A program made the translations under genes and the position numbers. Shown here in pieces: positions 29,379-36,919 of a stretch of DNA of 38,184 bases. The notes below the pieces were generated by a model. The model was not told where the DNA came from. It saw nothing but the letters and a program-made list of their open reading frames with translations, and searched no databases. Each line of letters begins with the position of its first letter. The first letter of the stretch is position 1. The DNA comes from a virus: positions 1 through 38,184 of IMG/VR virus record IMGVR_UViG_3300045996_001654, one strand, 5' to 3'.

Positions 29379-29580
29379 CGCGGCGGCCGCGAACATTGGC
29401 AATCACCCGTGCGGGCTGATCCACATGGCGCAGAGCCTCACGGGTGGCGTACCGGATAGCCCGTCGACGCCCCCAAAGCACGGGCCCAGAGAAGCTCATC
29501 CAGCCGTCAAGGACATGGGTGACACTGAAGCGCCATCGGCCCACCTGTCGAACCTGCCAGGTCTCGCTGATCTCAGACAT
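29371..29580 (-). CDS. Hypothetical protein, 69 aa
   Basis: ATG 29580 overlaps the large terminase stop (ATGTCTGA). The small basic protein (TWQVRQVGRWRFSVTHVLDG; WGRRRAIRYATREALRHVDQ) has no known family. Its Arg/Lys and Trp richness might suggest nucleic acid binding. It is tightly coupled with the terminase and the next membrane protein. Confidence 0.55.
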   Translation of the reverse strand: MSEISETWQVRQVGRWRFSVTHVLDGWMSFSGPVLWGRRRAIRYATREALRHVDQPARVIANVRGRRDV

Positions 29581-31186
29581 CCAGCCACATCGCGAACGCC
29601 TCGACTTCCTCGGCCTCATTCAAGGCGCCGTCCTCGATGGCCTGCCCGCGGGCGTGATACGCCAGCACCGCCGCCACCGAAGCGTCGATCAGCTGCCCCG
29701 TGCCGCGCTTGGCCATCTTCATGTAGTGCTGAGCGATGTCCTCGTCCTCACCCGGCCGGGCCTTCTTCTTCCCGCCCTTGACCAGCACCGCGTTCTTGCA
29801 GTGCCGGGCCAGGGTGTCGTCGCCGTCGTGCCGGATCTGCCCCGAAGCGAACGCCGTGGTGAACCGCTCGATCGCCTTGTCCATGCGCTGCTCAACGTTG
29901 GTCGGAAACTCCACGACCTGCTTCGGCCACTTGCCGGCCCACGCATCCAGGTAGTCCTGCCACCGGTAGGGGTCAGCGAACATCAGCGTCACGTCGTACG
30001 CGTCGAACGTCTCGGCCATCACCTTGTCGACCTCGACGCTGGGGACCTTCCACTGCAGGACGTCCTTCGGCCGCTCCCACGTCCGCAGGTTGAACAGCTT
30101 CCCGTCAGACATCCGCGCGGCGATCAGCGACGTCGCGTCGCGAGCCTTCGACCCGTCGAACCCCAGCGCGATACTGTCGCCCGGGTGGAGCTGGTCGTCG
30201 GGGTCGCCGGCCAGCGCGTCCCAGCGGATCGGATCCACGAAGACGGACTCGCCGACGACGATCTCGTTCAGGAAGAACCGGCGGCGGTCCGCCTCGAGGT
30301 GCCGCGGCGAGCGGACCTCGTGCATGATCCGGCCCTTGATGTTCACCCAGCCGCCGCGCTCGCGCGCACTGTCGCCGTACTGCCGCAGCAGCTCCGCGTA
30401 CAGGGCCCGGTCGTCGGCCAGGTCCTCAACCCGCACCGGCTCGACCGTGTCGATGTAGACCCGGTCGTCGGGGTTGTCGTGGGTGACCTGCGCCTCGGAA
30501 CCCTCCGTCGGGTCCCAGGCGTTGGTGAGCTCGATCCAGCGGCCGTCCATGCCGGCGACGTTGCGCTTCACCGCGCCCGCGACCTTGCGGTAGCCGCCCT
30601 GCAGCGTGAACAGGTGCGACTCCGTCATCGTCAGGAACGTCAGCGGCGCACCCAGCCGGGCCTTCGCGCTGGTAGTCACCGGCTCGACCTTGCCGCCACC
30701 CGGCAGGATGCACCGGGTCAGGCCGATGTCCAGGCCCGACATGTTCGTCAGCGGCCCCAACTGGCCCATCGCCACGAACGGGCGCCACGTGTTGTCCGTC
30801 TGCTCCTCGGACGTGCCCAGGCAGACGATCAGCGGCGTCGGGTACGGCGCACCCACCGGCTCACCGTCGGCGTTCCAGCCGTCGAAGCGCGTCGGCCCCA
30901 AAGCCTCGGCCCAGATCATCGCCGCGCCGAACGGGTCCTTGCCCCACTTCTGCGACCGCCGCAACTGCCCGCCGGTGTAGCGCAGGGTGTCCGGCGCCGG
31001 CCACGGGGCGGCGTGCGGGTACAGCCGGTAGAAGTGGATCAGGAACTTCCACATCTCATCCGTCAGCCGGTACGGCCTGCCCTGCAGGTAGCCGTCGGGT
31101 ACGACGCAGTGCGCCTCGATCCACTCGCCGACGTCGTAGCCCAAGGTCGGGAACTCGCCCGGCTCGGTCGGTCCGCGCCACGGCAT
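29573..31186 (-). CDS. terL: Terminase large subunit
   Basis: ATG 31186 overlaps the small-subunit stop as TGATG; 537 residues. A Walker A-like segment, RRSQKWGKDPFG (about 76-87), and a hydrophobic strand ending in TMTES (about 182-190) form the ATPase. The nuclease domain has FDGSKARD (Asp344, Asp350) and FADPYRW (Asp405). It cuts concatemeric DNA and powers packaging into the prohead through the portal. Motifs are as expected for the phage terminase family, but the Walker B acid pair is not canonical. Confidence 0.9.
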   Translation of the reverse strand: MPWRGPTEPGEFPTLGYDVGEWIEAHCVVPDGYLQGRPYRLTDEMWKFLIHFYRLYPHAAPWPAPDTLRYTGGQLRRSQKWGKDPFGAAMIWAEALGPTRFDGWNADGEPVGAPYPTPLIVCLGTSEEQTDNTWRPFVAMGQLGPLTNMSGLDIGLTRCILPGGGKVEPVTTSAKARLGAPLTFLTMTESHLFTLQGGYRKVAGAVKRNVAGMDGRWIELTNAWDPTEGSEAQVTHDNPDDRVYIDTVEPVRVEDLADDRALYAELLRQYGDSARERGGWVNIKGRIMHEVRSPRHLEADRRRFFLNEIVVGESVFVDPIRWDALAGDPDDQLHPGDSIALGFDGSKARDATSLIAARMSDGKLFNLRTWERPKDVLQWKVPSVEVDKVMAETFDAYDVTLMFADPYRWQDYLDAWAGKWPKQVVEFPTNVEQRMDKAIERFTTAFASGQIRHDGDDTLARHCKNAVLVKGGKKKARPGEDEDIAQHYMKMAKRGTGQLIDASVAAVLAYHARGQAIEDGALNEAEEVEAFAMWLDV

Positions 31187-31605
31187 CAGCCGACCGCCCG
31201 GATCCGCCCCCGTGCGGTGTTGACCGGCTCGCCCGCGGCCTGGTCACGCTTCTCGGCGACCTCGTCGTGGCTGATCGTCCACATCAGCATCTGCATCGCC
31301 TTCGGCGTCAGACCGAGGCGGTCCTCCAACTGGCGGGCCTCCGACAGGGCGTCCTTGTCCAGCTTCTCCGCCTCGAGGACGACACGCACGTACCGGGCGA
31401 CGACACGGTCCCAGCCGTGCTCCTCCCATGCGCACGCCTGCGGAGTGGCCCACAGCGACTTCCACAGGTCCGCCTCGGCCAGGCTGGCGGGCTCGAACGG
31501 CCAGTTCGGGGCCAGCTTCGTGCGGCCGCCGGCCGGCAGGACCTTCGGCCCGCTGCGGGCGTTGCGGCGGATGGCGTCGGGCTTCGGGGGAACGGTCTGG
31601 GCCAC
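31186..31605 (-). CDS. terS: Terminase small subunit
   Basis: ATG 31605 gives 139 residues, immediately before the large terminase. It is helical with a conserved-looking WPFEPASLAEADLWKSLWAT, REHGWDRV-like segment and a C-terminal LTPKAMQMLMW motif, as in the phage small subunits that bind the packaging site. The repeats just upstream (31648-31826) are a likely binding region. Confidence 0.8.
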   Translation of the reverse strand: MAQTVPPKPDAIRRNARSGPKVLPAGGRTKLAPNWPFEPASLAEADLWKSLWATPQACAWEEHGWDRVVARYVRVVLEAEKLDKDALSEARQLEDRLGLTPKAMQMLMWTISHDEVAEKRDQAAGEPVNTARGRIRAVG

Positions 31606-31647
31606 GGAGGGTCACCTCATCACGGTGCGTGCTGGCGGCTGGATATG

Positions 31648-31826
31648 ACTGTGCGTGACGGTCGGTGAGATCGATCAAGCTGAACAGGCCGTACAGACTG
31701 CGAGAAGCATCTCACGGGGGTTCTCTGACCTGCGGCGATTCGCGTGTTCGACCCGCCCCCCTACCCTGCGTGACCCACTGTCCTCGCGTCTTCAGTGACG
31801 CACAGTGAGTTGTCGCAGTGGGTGAC
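31648..31826. repeat. Repeat cluster before terminase genes, possible packaging (cos/pac) region
   Basis: ACTGTGCGTGAC (31648-31659) is an inverted partner of GTGACGCACAGT (31795-31806, 11 of 12). GTGACCCACTGT (31770-31781) is an inverted partner of GCAGTGGGTGAC (31815-31826, 10 of 12). All four contain GTGAC with a CACTG/CACAG element. They fill the 220-base gap between the HNH gene and the small terminase, where packaging sites commonly lie. Confidence 0.5.
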
Positions 31827-32155
31827 TAGTCCTGTGCACCACGGTTGCAGTGCGAGTGTTCGAGTCGATCACCGATCGCGTTGCGGTTGATGCGCAGTGG
31901 TGTGCTGTGACCTAGGTCCAGTGCCTGATCCACACTCATGGGCTGGCCACAGCGTGGGCATGGCTGACCTGGTCGCATGCGTAGGTCCTCGAGCAGGGCT
32001 GCACGTCGGGCGAGGTGGGCTGCTCCGTAGCCACGTGCCTGCCGTGTGCCGCGCCTGTTGTCCCTGACCTTGCCCTTGGCACTGGCGCAGGGTGGGCAGC
32101 GGGAGTCGGTCCGGAGGGTGAGGCGCCCGCACCCTAGGCAGGGTCGCTGCGGCAT
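31826..32155 (-). CDS. HNH endonuclease at packaging region
   Basis: ATG 32155 with GGAGGGG gives 109 residues. N-terminal Cys pairs (C6, C9, C20, C23) form a zinc site; the HNH core has CPRCG (66-70), DLGH (80-83) and HSHCNR (100-105). Phages with cos-type ends often keep such an HNH gene next to the terminase, where it is needed with terminase for DNA maturation (shown for HK97 gp74-like proteins). Confidence 0.85.
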   Translation of the reverse strand: MPQRPCLGCGRLTLRTDSRCPPCASAKGKVRDNRRGTRQARGYGAAHLARRAALLEDLRMRPGQPCPRCGQPMSVDQALDLGHSTPLRINRNAIGDRLEHSHCNRGAQD

Positions 32156-32178
32156 GCGCCCCTCCAGTGCCTGGCCGG

Positions 32179-32216
32179 CAGGGTGGCCCAGTCGTCCCGG
32201 TCCTGGGCCAGCCCTG
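32179..32216. other. Long hairpin in leader of HNH gene
   Basis: CAGGGTGGCCCAG (32179-32191) and CTGGGCCAGCCCTG (32203-32216) pair over 13 bp with one bulged base around an 11-base loop. It lies between the terminator at 32256 and the HNH start. It may be an mRNA leader structure or a DNA dyad at the start of the late operon; no clear promoter is seen beside it. Confidence 0.45.
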
Positions 32217-32255
32217 CCGCTTCCCCCCAGGGCCCACCTGGTCTGGGTACGACGA

Positions 32256-32279
32256 AGGCCCCGTGGTGAGGCGGGGCCT
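32256..32279 (-). terminator. Terminator-like hairpin between early and late operons
   Basis: On the minus strand AGGCCCCG and CGGGGCCT pair over 8 bases around an 8-base loop, followed by TCGTCGT. It lies between the stop of the last early gene (32379) and the late HNH gene, so it likely ends the early transcript. The region 32280-32378 holds no gene. Confidence 0.65.
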
Positions 32280-32378
32280 GGTCGTGGTCTAGGCGCACTG
32301 CTCCTAGCGCCATCCGGATCATTGCACCTGATCACCACTGCTGCAAGCAGGCGTCACGGACGCCACTCCGGCAGGTCA

Positions 32379-32642
32379 TCAGTAGATCCCGGAGTGGCTG
32401 ATGCTGGGCGGCTGGTCGCACCAGGCGGGGGCGTGGGGCTGCGGGTGGCGCCAGCCTTGGGCCAGGTTGAGGCAGACGTGGCCGTGGCCGCACACGCCGT
32501 AGGTGGGCGTGCCGCCGAACATCCCTGCACTGTCGGCGAGGTAAACGAGGCGTGCGTGGCTCCAGGCGTCGCCGACGGGCACGAACGCCCGGACGACGGC
32601 GCGCAGCGTGTCGGCCAGCTGCTCAGCGGTGGGCATGGTCAT
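32379..32642 (-). CDS. Hypothetical protein, 87 aa, last early gene
   Basis: ATG 32642 overlaps the upstream stop (ATGA); ATG 32636 is also possible. The product has a helical N-terminus and a Cys/His-rich C-terminal part (YGVCGHGHVCLNLAQGWRHP), which could bind zinc. It is the last gene before the early/late boundary. Function unknown. Confidence 0.6.
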   Translation of the reverse strand: MTMPTAEQLADTLRAVVRAFVPVGDAWSHARLVYLADSAGMFGGTPTYGVCGHGHVCLNLAQGWRHPQPHAPAWCDQPPSISHSGIY

Positions 32643-32833
32643 GCCTCCTCCCGCAGGTCGAGGTGTTCCACGGCGGCAGCGAGCCTCTGCATGGCCGGGT
32701 CTCCCGCGTACCGCTGCCCGATGCGGACCACGCAGCTGCGCAGGGCGTCGGCGAGCTGGCCGGTGGACTGGACCCGCAGGTGTTCACCACCGGTGATGCC
32801 GCCGTTGTCGATGGTGATTTCGATCTCGCTCAT
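32639..32833 (-). CDS. Hypothetical protein, 64 aa
   Basis: ATG 32833 overlaps the preceding gene's stop by ATGA. A short beta N-terminus (MSEIEITIDNGGITGGEHLR) is followed by helices (QLADALRSCVVRIG, QRLAAAVEHLDL). It is a small soluble protein without recognised family in a coupled early operon. Confidence 0.55.
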   Translation of the reverse strand: MSEIEITIDNGGITGGEHLRVQSTGQLADALRSCVVRIGQRYAGDPAMQRLAAAVEHLDLREEA

Positions 32834-33702
32834 GCTGCGTTCTCCTTGCGTCGGGCTCGCTTGGCTTGCTGTTCGGCGCGGCGGGCGGCGTCGGCTGCGG
32901 CGAGGTCGAGGACGTCGCCGACGTTGTAGAGGGGCTTGTCGTCGCGGTCGCGGCCGTGTTCGACGAGCTGGCCGCGTGCGGCCCAGGACCGGATGGTGTT
33001 GGTGTTGACGCCGTAGGCCTTGCCGATGTCGGTGGCGCGGAAGGCGTGTGCGCGTACCTCGCCGTCGAGCCAGGCTCTGCGTTCGTCGGTGGACACTTCG
33101 GCTTCGCAGGTGCGGCAGCGGCCGATTGGGGAGCCTTCGCGGGCGTACACGTCGCCGTCGCAGTACCAGCCTTCGACCTGACTCGCCTGTGTCTCGGCTC
33201 CTGGTTTCGTCCACTGTTGCGCCCCGCATGGTCCGAGGTAGCGCTGGGCGGCCGGGCCGCGGGCGATTCCGGCGACGACGCGGGCGGCGGCGGCGATGTC
33301 GGTCAGGAGCTTGTCGACGTCGGGGCGGTGGCGGGCCCATTCGAGGTTGCCGTGGCCGAGGAGGAATTGGGCGGCGGCGGTGATGGGGTCGCCGTGGTGG
33401 GTGAACCAGGGGCGGGTGAGGCCGCGGATGGTGGCGGTGCGGTCAACGGCGAGGGTTAGGGCGGCTTGGACGGCGTCGAGCTTGGACGTGGCGCCGAGGT
33501 CGAGGGGCAGGCGGCTGCCGGGCTTTCCGCTGCTGCCGCCGCCTGCGCGCCGGCTGAGGCCGTGTGCGATGTCGCGTGCGGCGGGGGTCATGTCTGCGAT
33601 GGTGGCGAGCTGCTCGGTGGGTTTGGTGACGCCGCAGCGTTCGCAGGCGTAGGCCTGGTCGGGCATGGGGCGGTCGCAGATGACGCAACGGGTGTCGGTC
33701 AT
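32830..33702 (-). CDS. Zinc-ribbon and HTH DNA-binding protein, 290 aa
   Basis: ATG 33702 gives 290 residues. Residues 6-23 have CVIC...CERC (a zinc ribbon), a middle helical domain (about 70-160), a second Cys group (CGAQQW; CDGDVYARE; CRTCEAE) and a C-terminal MerR-like HTH (about 225-270, FRATDIGKAYGVNTNTIRSW). Such proteins recur in the early region of actinophages; they probably bind DNA, but the role is not established. Confidence 0.7.
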   Translation of the reverse strand: MTDTRCVICDRPMPDQAYACERCGVTKPTEQLATIADMTPAARDIAHGLSRRAGGGSSGKPGSRLPLDLGATSKLDAVQAALTLAVDRTATIRGLTRPWFTHHGDPITAAAQFLLGHGNLEWARHRPDVDKLLTDIAAAARVVAGIARGPAAQRYLGPCGAQQWTKPGAETQASQVEGWYCDGDVYAREGSPIGRCRTCEAEVSTDERRAWLDGEVRAHAFRATDIGKAYGVNTNTIRSWAARGQLVEHGRDRDDKPLYNVGDVLDLAAADAARRAEQQAKRARRKENAA

Positions 33703-33941
33703 CGGGCGGCCTCGGTCGGGCAGCCTTCGCAGTCGGGCGTGCCCTCGCAGTCGTAGCTCCACCGGCATCTGTCAGCCCGCTCGACGAAGTTCAGCGCCTT
33801 GACGATGCGCTCGGCCAGCTCCGGGGTGTCGACCATGCCGACGAGGGCGTCATCGGGGCGCCGGCCGTCGTGGTCGGCGGGCTGGGTGCCGACGCGGACG
33901 ATGGTTCGCTGCCAGTGACCGCCGGTCCGGTAGGTGCTCAT
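33699..33941 (-). CDS. Small Cys-rich protein, 80 aa
   Basis: ATG 33941 overlaps the upstream stop by ATGA (an earlier ATG at 33950 would enlarge it by three codons). The C-terminal third has four Cys (CRWSYDCEGTPDCEGC), a probable zinc site. Function unknown; it is coupled to the LuxR-type gene before it. Confidence 0.6.
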   Translation of the reverse strand: MSTYRTGGHWQRTIVRVGTQPADHDGRRPDDALVGMVDTPELAERIVKALNFVERADRCRWSYDCEGTPDCEGCPTEAAR

Positions 33942-34222
33942 GTCGGCCATCCGGTGCCGGTGAGGCGGGCGCGGGAGATGCGCCGGTGCCCGGGCCGCCC
34001 GGCTTCAGGCAGCAGGCCGTTGCGCATGGCGATGGCGACGGCATGGGCGGTGTTGCGGGCCCGGAGCCGGTTGCGGACAGCGATGAGGTCGTTCTTGATC
34101 GTCCAGGCGCTGACGTAGAGGCGCTGGCCGATCCGTTCGTTCGTGAGGCCGTCGGCGGCGAGGGTGAGGGCTTGAAGCTGCCGGGCGGACAGCTTCCATC
34201 CGGGCGTAGCGGTCGCGCTCAC
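33938..34222 (-). CDS. LuxR-type (GerE) HTH regulator
   Basis: GTG 34222 overlaps the previous stop (GTGA). Of the 94 residues, about 9-75 form a LuxR/GerE helix-turn-helix: LSARQLQALTLAADGLTNER then IGQRLYVSAWTIKNDLIAVR. There is no sensor domain, so it may be a stand-alone DNA-binding regulator of early or late transcription. Similar proteins occur in actinophage early operons. Confidence 0.8.
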   Translation of the reverse strand: MSATATPGWKLSARQLQALTLAADGLTNERIGQRLYVSAWTIKNDLIAVRNRLRARNTAHAVAIAMRNGLLPEAGRPGHRRISRARLTGTGWPT

Positions 34223-34500
34223 GAGGTCTCCTGTCGGGCGGCGAGGGTGGCCTCGGGTACCACCGGGCCGTTTTCGTCGGCGGTAGGCAATCCCCGAGAG
34301 GCGGAAAGGCCATCGGGGTCGCGGGTGTCCATGCGCCAGATGCCGTTGCGGTCGCGGTGCATGGACAGGGTCGCCGGGTCGAGGCATTCGCCGGCACGAC
34401 GGTGCTTGTCGAATCCGCTGACGGAGCCGAACGTGACGTGGCAGGCGGAGCAGTGCGCGTTGGTAGGGCTGGGCTGGATGCAGATGGCGAGGCAGGGCAT
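34219..34500 (-). CDS. FDXHR family zinc-binding protein
   Basis: ATG 34500 overlaps the upstream stop as TGATG; 93 residues. The segment CSACHVTFGSVSGFDKHRR matches the pattern of actinophage 'FDXHR' proteins (C..C...F..F..HR), a zinc-finger-like family of unknown function. The C-terminus is acidic and polar. It lies between the replication-initiator-like and LuxR-type genes. Confidence 0.8.
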   Translation of the reverse strand: MPCLAICIQPSPTNAHCSACHVTFGSVSGFDKHRRAGECLDPATLSMHRDRNGIWRMDTRDPDGLSASRGLPTADENGPVVPEATLAARQETS

Positions 34501-35480
34501 CAGGAGACCCTCCGGGAGTCGAGTCGGATGACGGGGGCGACGCGTTCGGCCGCGCAGGTGCGGCAGCGGTCCTTGCCGGGAAGGGGCGTGTGATCGCACC
34601 GAGCCGGATGGTTGGGCGGTGGGTAGGGGTCGGGCGACCCGGTGCGCTGCTCGCGGCGGCAGAACGTGCACTCGGGAAGCCCGTCGGGTCGCAGGCCGCC
34701 CCCGAGGCCGTGGGTCGGGCACTTCGCAGGACGAGACGAGGAATCGGGGTTTGGCGGCTCTTCGGCGGTCGCGCGCGAAGGGTGACCGGCCGCACCAAAA
34801 TCTTCATCGTCAGTTGGGATGGTGCTCTTTAGGTGTCTGGTCTCTGCTTGGTTAAGGGTGTCCGGCGGCACACCCATGTCTTGACCGGCGGCACACCCAT
34901 TCGGAATCTCGGGTGCTCCGGCGGTACACCCATTGCCAGGGCCGTCCGGGCCCCCATCGGGCGGTTTTGGGTGGTCCGGCGGCACACCCATCAGTTCCTC
35001 ATTGGGTACTCCGGCGGTACACCCATTCCGGCTCTTGGCCTTCGACTCGCGAGCCTTCGAGCGCATCGCTTTCGCCGTGTCGACCACCTCCGTCGGGGTC
35101 AGCACGACCACCAGCTCGGTGAGGTCCGAGGGCAGCGTCAGCCGGTACATCGGGGTGTGCCGGTAGCGGCCGGTCTGGCGGATCAGACCCAGCTCGATCA
35201 GCTTCTCCCGGACGGCCTTGACGGTCCGGGGGTGCACCTCGGCCAGGATGGCCACGCGCATGTCGCCGGGCCGGATCGCCGTACCGTCCTCGTCGGCGTG
35301 CGCGGCGAAGACCAGGGCGACGGCCTTGAACACGGCACCGGAGACGCCGCCACGGGTCTGCTTGCCGGTGCGCTCGCTGACCTTGCCGCTGCCAGCGATG
35401 ACGCCATCGAGGCGGGCGCGCATGACGATGCGCTCCCAGGTGAAGCGGTCCTCGGCGTGGACCTCCGTGCCGTCGTCCAT
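34500..35480 (-). CDS. Replication-initiator-like winged-HTH protein with internal iterons
   Basis: ATG 35480 gives 326 residues. An N-terminal winged helix (about 30-105: VAILAEVHPRTVKAVREKL, ELGLIRQTGRYRHTPMYRL) precedes a flexible middle with Gly/Pro repeats (about 150-215) and a C-terminal Cys-rich region (CTFCRRE; CDHTPLPGKDRCRTC). The middle is encoded by five identical-type iterons. This is the layout of lambda O-type proteins, which bind origin iterons inside their own gene. It may therefore start phage DNA replication; a partner helicase loader is not visible here. Confidence 0.7.
   Translation of the reverse strand: MDDGTEVHAEDRFTWERIVMRARLDGVIAGSGKVSERTGKQTRGGVSGAVFKAVALVFAAHADEDGTAIRPGDMRVAILAEVHPRTVKAVREKLIELGLIRQTGRYRHTPMYRLTLPSDLTELVVVLTPTEVVDTAKAMRSKARESKAKSRNGCTAGVPNEELMGVPPDHPKPPDGGPDGPGNGCTAGAPEIPNGCAAGQDMGVPPDTLNQAETRHLKSTIPTDDEDFGAAGHPSRATAEEPPNPDSSSRPAKCPTHGLGGGLRPDGLPECTFCRREQRTGSPDPYPPPNHPARCDHTPLPGKDRCRTCAAERVAPVIRLDSRRVS
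34862..35026. repeat. Five 16-bp iterons CCGGCGGYACACCCAT within replication gene
   Basis: Copies at 34862-34877, 34885-34900, 34918-34933, 34976-34991 and 35011-35026 differ only at the Y position. On the coding strand three are read as Asn-Gly-Cys-Thr/Ala-Ala-Gly and two as Met-Gly-Val-Pro-Pro-Asp, in two different frames. Equal DNA with unequal protein shows selection on DNA. The spacings (23, 33, 58 and 35) fit a replication origin. Confidence 0.8.
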
Positions 35481-35710
35481 CAGACACCACCCGCGCGGGT
35501 GGTGCGAATTGGCACAGGGGTGTCGGTACGCCACAGAGGGCGAGGCCATGGCATCATCTGAGCCAGGGCTCCTTCCGGTTCGGTGAAGCGAACGGGTGTT
35601 GCCTTAGGCCGGGCTGAGGTGTTAGCGCACCTCGTCCGGCCGACCCATTCTCCCAGCTCACGACGCATGTGAATGCGCGCCGCGCCGGATTCCTCTGCTA
35701 TGTGGATCAC
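35480..35710 (-). CDS. Possible small protein upstream of replication gene, 76 aa
   Basis: GTG 35710 to the stop at 35480-35482, overlapping the replication gene as TGATG. It encodes EPEGALAQMMPWPRPLWRTD and other Pro-rich segments. Its third codon positions are less GC-biased than those of neighbours, so it could be a recent acquisition or a non-coding region. The coupled stop is the main support. Confidence 0.4.
   Translation of the reverse strand: MIHIAEESGAARIHMRRELGEWVGRTRCANTSARPKATPVRFTEPEGALAQMMPWPRPLWRTDTPVPIRTTRAGGV
35485..35504. promoter_or_regulatory. Perfect 20-bp palindrome before replication gene
   Basis: CACCACCCGC (35485-35494) and GCGGGTGGTG (35495-35504) are perfectly complementary and end four bases before ATG 35480. 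This is a strong dyad without loop, more like a protein-binding operator than a hairpin terminator. An autoregulatory site is likely. Confidence 0.6.
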
Positions 35711-35784
35711 AATTCCCTCGCGCTATTCAGTGCCGATATCGGGCGGCCGGGCCGCTATTCCTCGCATCGCATTCCGGCCCTGTG

Positions 35785-35970
35785 TCAGTCGTCCTCCCGT
35801 TCGCCGGCCCAGCGCCGCGCCTCGGCCTGTTCCGGCACGCTGGGCATGTCGTGGTGGGCGTCGTTCGGGCGGCCGACCAGGTGGCACTGCGAGCACACCT
35901 CCCGGCCGTTGATGTCCGGCGGCAGGTCCGGGTCGGCCACGAACACATGCGGGCCTGGGCGGGTCGTCAC
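35785..35970 (-). CDS. Small protein with CxxCH motif, 61 aa
   Basis: GTG 35970 overlaps the previous stop (GTGA). The 61 residues contain REVCSQCHLVGRPNDAHHDM, which could be a small zinc-binding element, and an acidic C-terminus. The 74-base gap to the next feature (35711-35784) has no gene. Confidence 0.55.
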   Translation of the reverse strand: MTTRPGPHVFVADPDLPPDINGREVCSQCHLVGRPNDAHHDMPSVPEQAEARRWAGEREDD

Positions 35971-36326
35971 GCCCGCGACCACTCGACGCCGCCGCAGCGG
36001 TGCATGCCGGCGTGGCCGTCGGGACGGGAGCACAGCCGGTCGGCGTCGCGGCCCGGCATCCGGGTCACGCAGACCTTCTCGTTGGCGCGCAGCACAACGC
36101 CGTCGGAGCCGAGCTTGCCGCAGTAGCACCGGCCGCAGGCGATGGCGTCCTTGCGGCACGTCTCGGTGATCGGCCGCCACGGCAGTGCCGCACGGACGCC
36201 GGTGTCGCGGATGCGCTCGCTGTCGAGGACCCACGAGACGAGGTCGGCCCAGCACTGGCGGCGGTGGAACAGCTGGTTGATTCGATCGGCGATGCGCCAC
36301 TTCCAGCGCTCGATGCGGTCAGCCAC
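35967..36326 (-). CDS. Cys-rich early protein, 119 aa
   Basis: GTG 36326; the stop of the upstream gene overlaps it by 8 bases. The product has a basic helical N-terminus and seven Cys (CWADL; TCRKDAIACGRCYCGKLG; VCVTRM; LCSR; RCGGVEW), a probable multi-zinc fold. It is typical of the many small zinc proteins in actinophage early operons. Function unknown. Confidence 0.6.
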   Translation of the reverse strand: MADRIERWKWRIADRINQLFHRRQCWADLVSWVLDSERIRDTGVRAALPWRPITETCRKDAIACGRCYCGKLGSDGVVLRANEKVCVTRMPGRDADRLCSRPDGHAGMHRCGGVEWSRA

Positions 36327-36546
36327 GGTCGGCTCCTTCCTTGCGGGCGGCCTGGAGCCGCCGCTTGCGTTCCCGGCGGGTCAGCGCCAGGTAGTCGGTG
36401 AGCGGGAGGCTGAGCAGCGCGGCGTTGGCCTGCTGCCGGGCGGCGGCCTTGCGGGTGACGACCTGGACGCCCTGGCAGACGCCGTCGCCGGGGAAGCAGC
36501 CGACGGTGATCGGGTCGCCGCAGCGCGGGCACAGCTGGTCGGTCAT
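36319..36546 (-). CDS. Zinc-ribbon small protein, 75 aa
   Basis: ATG 36546 gives 75 residues. The start MTDQLCPRCGDPITVGCF and GVCQGVQVV gives Cys at about 6, 9, 17 and 24, a likely zinc ribbon; the rest is a basic helix ending in RRERKRRLQAARK. It overlaps the next gene by a few bases. A nucleic-acid-binding accessory is plausible. Confidence 0.6.
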   Translation of the reverse strand: MTDQLCPRCGDPITVGCFPGDGVCQGVQVVTRKAAARQQANAALLSLPLTDYLALTRRERKRRLQAARKEGADRG

Positions 36547-36659
36547 TGCAGCCACACTCCGCAGATCAGGCCGAGGGAGAACAGGCCGCCGCCGAGCAGG
36601 GTGTAGCCGAGCCAGAGCGGCTGCTGGGCGAGCAGCCACAGCACCTCGACGGGGTCCAT
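36543..36659 (-). CDS. Short membrane peptide, 38 aa
   Basis: ATG 36659 overlaps the upstream stop (TGATG) and its own stop overlaps the next start (ATGA). The 38 residues form a single hydrophobic helix (LWLLAQQPLWLGYTLLGGGL). Function unknown; it is called because it is coupled on both sides. Confidence 0.5.
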   Translation of the reverse strand: MDPVEVLWLLAQQPLWLGYTLLGGGLFSLGLICGVWLQ

Positions 36660-36919
36660 CAGAACGGCTCCTCGTCCTGCGCGGCCTGAGCGTGCATCTC
36701 GGACCAGCCCGCTTCCAGCTCGTCGATGCGGGCCCGCTCGATCTCGGGGTGGTCCCGCTCGATGATGGCGAGCACGGCGGCCAGTGCAGCGTCGCGCCAA
36801 GGCATGGGATCGCTGACCTCACTCTCGGCCATCTGCGCCGCGTCCTCTTCGTCCATGCCGATCGCGTCGAACCAAGCCCTGGCGTAGGCCCTGCGGATCT
36901 CGTCGGTCACTTCGATCAC
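36659..36919 (-). CDS. Hypothetical acidic protein, 86 aa
   Basis: GTG 36919 overlaps the previous stop (GTGA). The helical acidic protein (TDEIRRAYARAWFDAIGMDE; WRDAALAAVLAIIERDHPEI) resembles small actinophage proteins of unknown role. No metal or membrane motif is present. Confidence 0.55.
   Translation of the reverse strand: MIEVTDEIRRAYARAWFDAIGMDEEDAAQMAESEVSDPMPWRDAALAAVLAIIERDHPEIERARIDELEAGWSEMHAQAAQDEEPF

Noticed and set aside
29444-31648. Plus-strand open frame of 734 codons
   Set aside because: It is the antisense shadow of the large and small terminase genes, which have clear motifs on the other strand.
31768-31776. GCGTGACCC shared with the iteron-like array at 6134 and 6146
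   Set aside because: A nine-base match is not significant in a 38-kb window of biased composition.
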